From Candidatus Bacteroides merdipullorum (lineage in GTDB: Bacteria > Bacteroidota > Bacteroidia > Bacteroidales > Bacteroidaceae), in assembly GCA_019116045.1 (NCBI GenBank), contig DXCK01000058.1:1-38623 (forward strand): a DNA stretch of 38,623 nt. Direction: 5' to 3'. This document shows, in pieces, positions 34,841 to 38,623 of the stretch. Under the pieces are notes generated by a model that saw only the letters and a list, made by a program, of their open reading frames with translations, did not search any database and was not told the DNA's origin. Positions within the stretch are counted from its first letter, which is position 1, and each line of letters begins with the position of its first letter. The position numbers were made by a program, and so were the translations under genes.

Positions 34841-34857
34841 AAAAGCCAAAAAGATGT

Positions 34858-35151
34858 ATGAACGATAAAATAAAAATCAACCTGCACATGGCAGGCACCA
34901 CTTACCCCGTCTTCATCGAACGCAAAGATGAAGAAATAGTAAGAGAAGCCGCCAAACAGGTAAATATAAGGTTCAACCAGAACCGGCAGGCCAACCCGGA
35001 GTTATCGCACGAAAAGGCAATAGCTATCACGGCCTTCGAGTTTGCCCTGCAAGTGCTTGACCAGAAGGACAGGAACGACACAGAACCTTATACGAACAAG
35101 ATTAAAGAACTGACAGAGGTACTGGACAACCACTTCAAGGAAACCACCTGA
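34858..35151 (+). CDS. zapA: Cell division protein ZapA
   Basis: The 97-residue cytoplasmic protein bundles FtsZ filaments and so stabilises the division ring. It begins with the family's beta hairpin (KIKINLHMAGTTYPVFIERK). Then come EEIVREAAKQVNIRFNQNRQ, a helix with ELSHEKAIAITAFEFALQVL and a C-terminal coiled coil (NKIKELTEVLDNHFKE). The start at 34858 is preferred over an in-frame ATG at 34816, inside the preceding gene. A hairpin with a T-run follows, so the operon ends here. Confidence 0.88.
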   Translation: MNDKIKINLHMAGTTYPVFIERKDEEIVREAAKQVNIRFNQNRQANPELSHEKAIAITAFEFALQVLDQKDRNDTEPYTNKIKELTEVLDNHFKETT

Positions 35152-35204
35152 ACGAAAATCCGCAACACCTTTTGCCAGGTTGGACAATAAAAAAGAAAAT
35201 TCAC

Positions 35205-35256
35205 GCACTGTTAAGCCATCTCCCGCAAGGAGACAGGCTGGACAGTGCTTTTTATT
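35205..35256 (+). terminator. Structured terminator between zapA and rny
   Basis: GCACTGT (35205-35211) pairs with ACAGTGC (35242-35248), AGCC (35214-35217) with GGCT (35236-35239), and CTCC (35220-35223) with GGAG (35229-35232), giving one branched-looking stem with internal loops. TTTTTATTTAT follows. It ends 24 bp before rny, so it may also serve as the rny leader. Confidence 0.8.
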
Positions 35257-35279
35257 TATACTTAATTTATTAATAAAAA

Positions 35280-36818
35280 ATGGACATAGTTTCAATATTA
35301 GTATCAGCAGCCTGCCTCATCGTCGGCGGATTGGGAGCCTACTTCTTCTTCCGATACGGGCTCAAATCCAAGTACGAAGCCATCCTGAAAGAGGCCGAAA
35401 CCGAGGCGGAAGTCATGAAGAAAAACAAATTGCTGGAAGTCAAAGGCAAGTTCCTGGACAAGAAAGCCGAACTGGAAAAAGAAGTGGCCGCACGCAACCA
35501 GAAAATACAGCAAGCGGAAAACAAACTGAAACAGCGAGAAATGGTGCTGAATCAACGCCACGAAGACTTACAACGCAAAAAACAAGAAGCAGAAGCCATC
35601 AAAGAAAACCTGGAAGCCCAACTGGAAATCATCGACAAGAAAAAAGAAGAACTGGACCACCTGCAACGCCAGGAAATCGAGAAGCTCGAGGCCATCTCCG
35701 GACTCTCAGCCGAAGAAGCCAAAGAGCGCATGATAGAATCGCTGAAAGAGGAAGCCAAGACCGAAGCACAATCCTACATCAACGACATCATGGACGATGC
35801 GAAGATGACGGCCAACAAAGAAGCCAAACGCATCGTCATCCAAACCATCCAACGCGTAGCCACGGAGACGGCCATCGAAAACTCTGTCACCGTATTCCAC
35901 ATCGAATCAGACGAAATCAAAGGCCGCATCATCGGACGTGAAGGACGCAACATACGAGCTCTGGAAGCTGCTACGGGAGTAGAAATCGTGGTAGACGACA
36001 CACCAGAAGCTATCGTCCTGTCAGCTTTCGACCCTGTGCGACGCGAAATCGCCCGCCTGGCCTTGCACCAACTGGTGACCGACGGACGCATACATCCCGC
36101 CCGCATCGAAGAAGTCGTGGCCAAAGTGCGCAAGCAGGTAGAAGAAGAAATCATCGAAACCGGCAAACGCACCACCATCGACCTGGGCATCCACGGCTTG
36201 CACCCGGAACTCATCCGCATCATCGGAAAAATGAAGTACCGCTCCAGCTACGGGCAAAACCTCCTGCAACATGCCCGAGAGACAGCCAACCTCTGCGCCG
36301 TAATGGCCTCCGAACTGGGACTGAATCCCAAGAAAGCCAAACGCGCCGGTCTGCTGCACGACATCGGCAAAGTGCCCGACGAAGAACCCGAATTGCCGCA
36401 CGCACTCTATGGCATGAAGCTGGCCGAGAAATTCAAGGAGAAGTCGGACATCTGCAACGCCATCGGCGCCCACCACGACGAAGTGGAAATGACCAGCCTG
36501 CTGGCACCCATCGTACAGGTGTGCGACGCCATCTCAGGTGCTCGTCCCGGTGCTCGCCGCGAAATAGTGGAAGCCTACATTAAGCGTTTGAATGATCTTG
36601 AACAGTTGGCCATGTCCTATCCCGGCGTCACCAAGACCTACGCTATCCAGGCCGGCCGCGAACTGCGCGTCATTGTCGGTGCCGACAAGATAGACGATAA
36701 GCAGACCGAAAAACTGTCCGGCGAAATAGCCAAAAAGATACAAGACGAAATGACCTATCCGGGACAAGTAAAGATAACCGTCATCCGCGAAACGCGGTCG
36801 GTAAGCTACGCTAAATAA
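35280..36818 (+). CDS. rny: Ribonuclease Y
   Basis: This membrane-bound endoribonuclease, which starts bulk mRNA decay, has a normal length of 512 residues. The order is an N-terminal transmembrane helix (about residues 4-26), a long coiled coil (about 30-180, rich in Lys/Glu), a KH domain with [15 protein letters not shown], and an HD domain. The HD domain has [20 protein letters not shown] as its metal-binding signature, with [18 protein letters not shown] before it and [18 protein letters not shown] after it. The C-terminal region VITVIRE-like ([15 protein letters not shown]) is typical. It likely depends on read-through of the preceding hairpin or a start site in the 128 bp gap. No TAnnTTTG box is visible there. 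Confidence 0.97.
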   Translation: MDIVSILVSAACLIVGGLGAYFFFRYGLKSKYEAILKEAETEAEVMKKNKLLEVKGKFLDKKAELEKEVAARNQKIQQAENKLKQREMVLNQRHEDLQRKKQEAEAIKENLEAQLEIIDKKKEELDHLQRQEIEKLEAISGLSAEEAKERMIESLKEEAKTEAQSYINDIMDDAKMTANKEAKRIVIQTIQRVATETAIENSVTVFHIESDEIKGRIIGREGRNIRALEAATGVEIVVDDTPEAIVLSAFDPVRREIARLALHQLVTDGRIHPARIEEVVAKVRKQVEEEIIETGKRTTIDLGIHGLHPELIRIIGKMKYRSSYGQNLLQHARETANLCAVMASELGLNPKKAKRAGLLHDIGKVPDEEPELPHALYGMKLAEKFKEKSDICNAIGAHHDEVEMTSLLAPIVQVCDAISGARPGARREIVEAYIKRLNDLEQLAMSYPGVTKTYAIQAGRELRVIVGADKIDDKQTEKLSGEIAKKIQDEMTYPGQVKITVIRETRSVSYAK

Positions 36819-36850
36819 AGCGAGCAATACATCAATAAAATAACAAATTA

Positions 36851-36921
36851 TAAAGGCGCGGATTACGCGGATTTCACGGATACAGCATCATCCGCGCAAA
36901 TCCGATCAATCCGCGCCTTTA
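36851..36921. terminator. Three-tier nested hairpin after rny
   Basis: TAAAGGCGCGGATT (36851-36864) pairs exactly with 36908-36921. CGGATTT (36868-36874) pairs with AAATCCG (36898-36904), and CGGAT (36877-36881) with ATCCG (36890-36894). The arms repeat GCGGAT-type units, a pattern I recall from many Bacteroidetes intergenic regions. It follows the rny stop by 32 bp and may end transcription. Confidence 0.7.
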
Positions 36922-36957
36922 TTGCATCATTCAACCAACTTTCAAAAACTCATTCGT

Positions 36958-37710
36958 ATGGAAAAGTACCAGTTTGAAGTCTGCGCCAACTCCGTCGAGA
37001 GTTGCCTGGCAGCCCAAGCCGGAGGAGCCAACCGTGTAGAACTATGCGCCGGTATCCCCGAAGGTGGCACCACTCCTTCGTATGGCGACATTGCCATCGC
37101 CCGTAAATCGTTGTCTTCTACCCGCCTGCATGTTATCATCCGCCCGCGCGGAGGAGACTTCCTCTACTCACCCCTGGAACAAAGCATCATGTTGAAAGAC
37201 ATCGAAAATGCCCGCCAACTGGGTGCAGACGGCGTAGTGTTCGGCTGCCTCACTGCCGAAGGAGACATAGACCTGCCGCTTATGGAACAATTAATGCAAG
37301 CTTCGGAAGGCATGTCTGTCACATTTCACCGCGCTTTCGACGTATGCCGCAATCCTATGAAAGCTCTGGAAAACATCATTGCACTGGGTTGTAACCGCAT
37401 CCTGACCTCTGGACAGCAACCCACTGCCGAGCAGGGCATCCCTTTCCTGAAAGAATTGCAAAAAAAAGCCGGCGAGCGCATCATCTTGCTCGCCGGTTGT
37501 GGAGTAAAAGAAGAAAACATTGCTCGCATTGCACGCGAAACAGGCATTCATGAATTTCATTTCTCTGCCCGCGAAGAGGTAAGCAGCGCCATGCAATATC
37601 GCAACGAAGCCGTGTCTATGGGCGGAACCGTACATGTGTCCGAATATTCCCGCCCTGTAACAACGGTTCAAAGAGTGGCTCGCACCATCGAAGCCCTTAC
37701 AAACCTCTAA
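36958..37710 (+). CDS. cutC: CutC family copper homeostasis protein
   Basis: The 250-residue TIM-barrel protein of the CutC family was first linked to copper tolerance in E. coli, although its biochemical role is disputed. It has QFEVCANSVESCLAAQAGGA at the N-terminus, then RVELCAGIPEGGTTPSYG, HVIIRPRGGDFLYS and VTFHRAFDVCRNP. The glycine-rich end of the barrel is LLAGCGVKEENI. The ATG at 36958 follows the nested hairpin; a longer frame to 36922 is unsupported. Its 3' end overlaps the convergent transglutaminase-like gene by 14 bp. Confidence 0.93.
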   Translation: MEKYQFEVCANSVESCLAAQAGGANRVELCAGIPEGGTTPSYGDIAIARKSLSSTRLHVIIRPRGGDFLYSPLEQSIMLKDIENARQLGADGVVFGCLTAEGDIDLPLMEQLMQASEGMSVTFHRAFDVCRNPMKALENIIALGCNRILTSGQQPTAEQGIPFLKELQKKAGERIILLAGCGVKEENIARIARETGIHEFHFSAREEVSSAMQYRNEAVSMGGTVHVSEYSRPVTTVQRVARTIEALTNL

Positions 37711-38623
37711 CCGTGCGCATTAACTGCTCGCCCAGACCAATAGTATAACCCTGTGAAACGAAAACCACACGGTTAAAAGTGTCGGTGATGATGAAGATGG
37801 GTAACGACTCCCGGTTGCGCAGCTTCATCTCATCGGCAATCTGATCAACGACGCCAAACGAGTCAATTCCGTAAATGATAGTAGAAGGTAACCCCGGAAA
37901 ATCTTCTACGCGATACCTTTTATACATATCAGCATTTGGGAAAAGCAATACCATCTTACGCCCCCATTTCTCCAAATCCTTGCCTAACTTGGCTATATCC
38001 TTTAAAGCATGGTTAGTGGGTTCCTGACCTGGGCCAAGTATTCCAACCACATAATAACCACGCCCGCAAGCATTCAGGAAACTAATCGGTTCAACCACCT
38101 CTTTACCTTCTTCAATAGGAGTAAAGAGCATCTCGGCATTAAAGCTTCCTATCACTTGTATTTCATCTTTACTTTCGCGCATCACAAGAGGTATGCGTGT
38201 AGACTGCCCTTGTTTTACCTCAAAGGAACGGACATGCGCCAGCACCCCTCCATTAGCCAGACGTGTGCCGGAAGTCATGACATAATACCCTTCTGAAACA
38301 GCCTTGGGGAATTTCAACAAATTAGACCAAAGAGCTTCGTTGTAGCCTTGCAATTGCAGCTTACCGTCTACACATTTCGAAATAGAGAAATGAGTGTAAT
38401 ATTTAGGATCATCCAAAACCGGTGTTGCTTTATATATGGCTGTCAAATGCCCCGAAGGAGGCATTTGCTCGGCCAAACCTGCATCAAAATCCACATCATA
38501 AACAGTGTTCTTATCCTGAAGATCTTCATAAAAGACTTTACCAGTAACACTGTCTATCCATGCAGGAATACCTAAACTACGTGCCAAAGAAACAAAGAAT
38601 ATATCGCGTGAGAGACGGTCTGC
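37697..38623 (-). CDS. Transglutaminase-like domain protein, C-terminal part (cut by window edge)
   Basis: The frame is open to the right edge and gives the last 308 residues. It opens with ADRLSRDIFFVSLARSLGIP, a sequence that fits the transglutaminase fold (the cysteine helix and its following strand), then AWIDSVTGKVFYEDL. The remainder has a beta-rich middle (about residues 60-170) and a terminal thioredoxin-like or Ig-like region (GRKMVLLFPN, LPIFIITDTFNRVVFVSQGY) of uncertain fold. Bacteroides encode large secreted proteins of this kind, but the N-terminus, which would show a signal peptide or protease domain, is outside the window. The function is unknown. Confidence 0.7.
   Translation of the reverse strand, partial: ADRLSRDIFFVSLARSLGIPAWIDSVTGKVFYEDLQDKNTVYDVDFDAGLAEQMPPSGHLTAIYKATPVLDDPKYYTHFSISKCVDGKLQLQGYNEALWSNLLKFPKAVSEGYYVMTSGTRLANGGVLAHVRSFEVKQGQSTRIPLVMRESKDEIQVIGSFNAEMLFTPIEEGKEVVEPISFLNACGRGYYVVGILGPGQEPTNHALKDIAKLGKDLEKWGRKMVLLFPNADMYKRYRVEDFPGLPSTIIYGIDSFGVVDQIADEMKLRNRESLPIFIITDTFNRVVFVSQGYTIGLGEQLMRTVRGL

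Noticed and set aside
35152-35279. 6S RNA gene between zapA and rny
   Set aside because: In some proteobacteria ssrS is next to zapA, but this gap is only 128 bp, has no promoter box, and its stem with a T-run fits a terminator.

Overview
The window reads as a chromosomal segment from a member of the order Bacteroidales, most like Bacteroides or Phocaeicola. The evidence is several family-specific features. Promoters have the TAnnTTTG -7 box, and starts lack a clear Shine-Dalgarno. MurF is fused to alanine racemase. Complex I has a fused NuoCD and no NuoEFG beside it. A TonB-dependent receptor carries a carboxypeptidase-like N-terminal domain, and an acidic stretch follows one lipoprotein cysteine. 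I found no tRNA, rRNA, CRISPR array, insertion sequence or phage gene. The region is mostly core genome.

Layout. 1-7841 is a minus-strand block: a Dna2-like nuclease/helicase cut by the left edge, tatC, tatA, murF-alr, a GSCFA-domain protein and an uncharacterised secreted protein. 7842-8399 is a gap holding a degenerate repeat and the dxs promoter. 8400-11646 has dxs and trkA. 11779-21737 is the ten-gene nuoA-B-CD-H-I-J-K-L-M-N operon, closed by an intrinsic terminator. 21738-22133 is a gap with a four-unit palindrome array. 22134-26055 is a TonB receptor plus a beta-helix surface lipoprotein, again closed by a terminator. 26227-27810 has a DUF2461 protein, a glycine-zipper lipoprotein and a 59-residue acidic protein. 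27811-28405 is a decayed gap with a zinc-ribbon remnant and a second copy of the dispersed repeat. 28406-32605 carries a long-form RluA pseudouridine synthase, an M48 lipoprotein protease, a YgbA-like protein, a MaoC dehydratase and a short-chain dehydrogenase. 32788-38623 carries an MltD-like transglycosylase, a winged-helix regulator, a coiled-coil protein with zapA, rny, cutC and the 3' end of a transglutaminase-like gene.

How it fits together. Several genes serve the envelope: murF-alr makes precursors and D-alanine, the MltD-like enzyme cuts glycan, zapA acts at the divisome, tatAC export folded proteins, and the TonB pair imports an unknown ligand. The nuo operon is the energy module; with no NuoEFG it probably takes electrons from a donor other than NADH, such as ferredoxin. 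rny governs RNA decay.

No wholly new multi-gene system is evident. The strongest unexplained signals are non-coding. They are a 4 x 23 bp palindrome array between nuoN and the TonB receptor, a 26 bp perfect inverted repeat overlapping the 3' end of the winged-helix gene, a three-tier nested hairpin after rny, and a degenerate repeat shared by two gaps 20 kb apart. All positions and translations were read by eye, without database searches.
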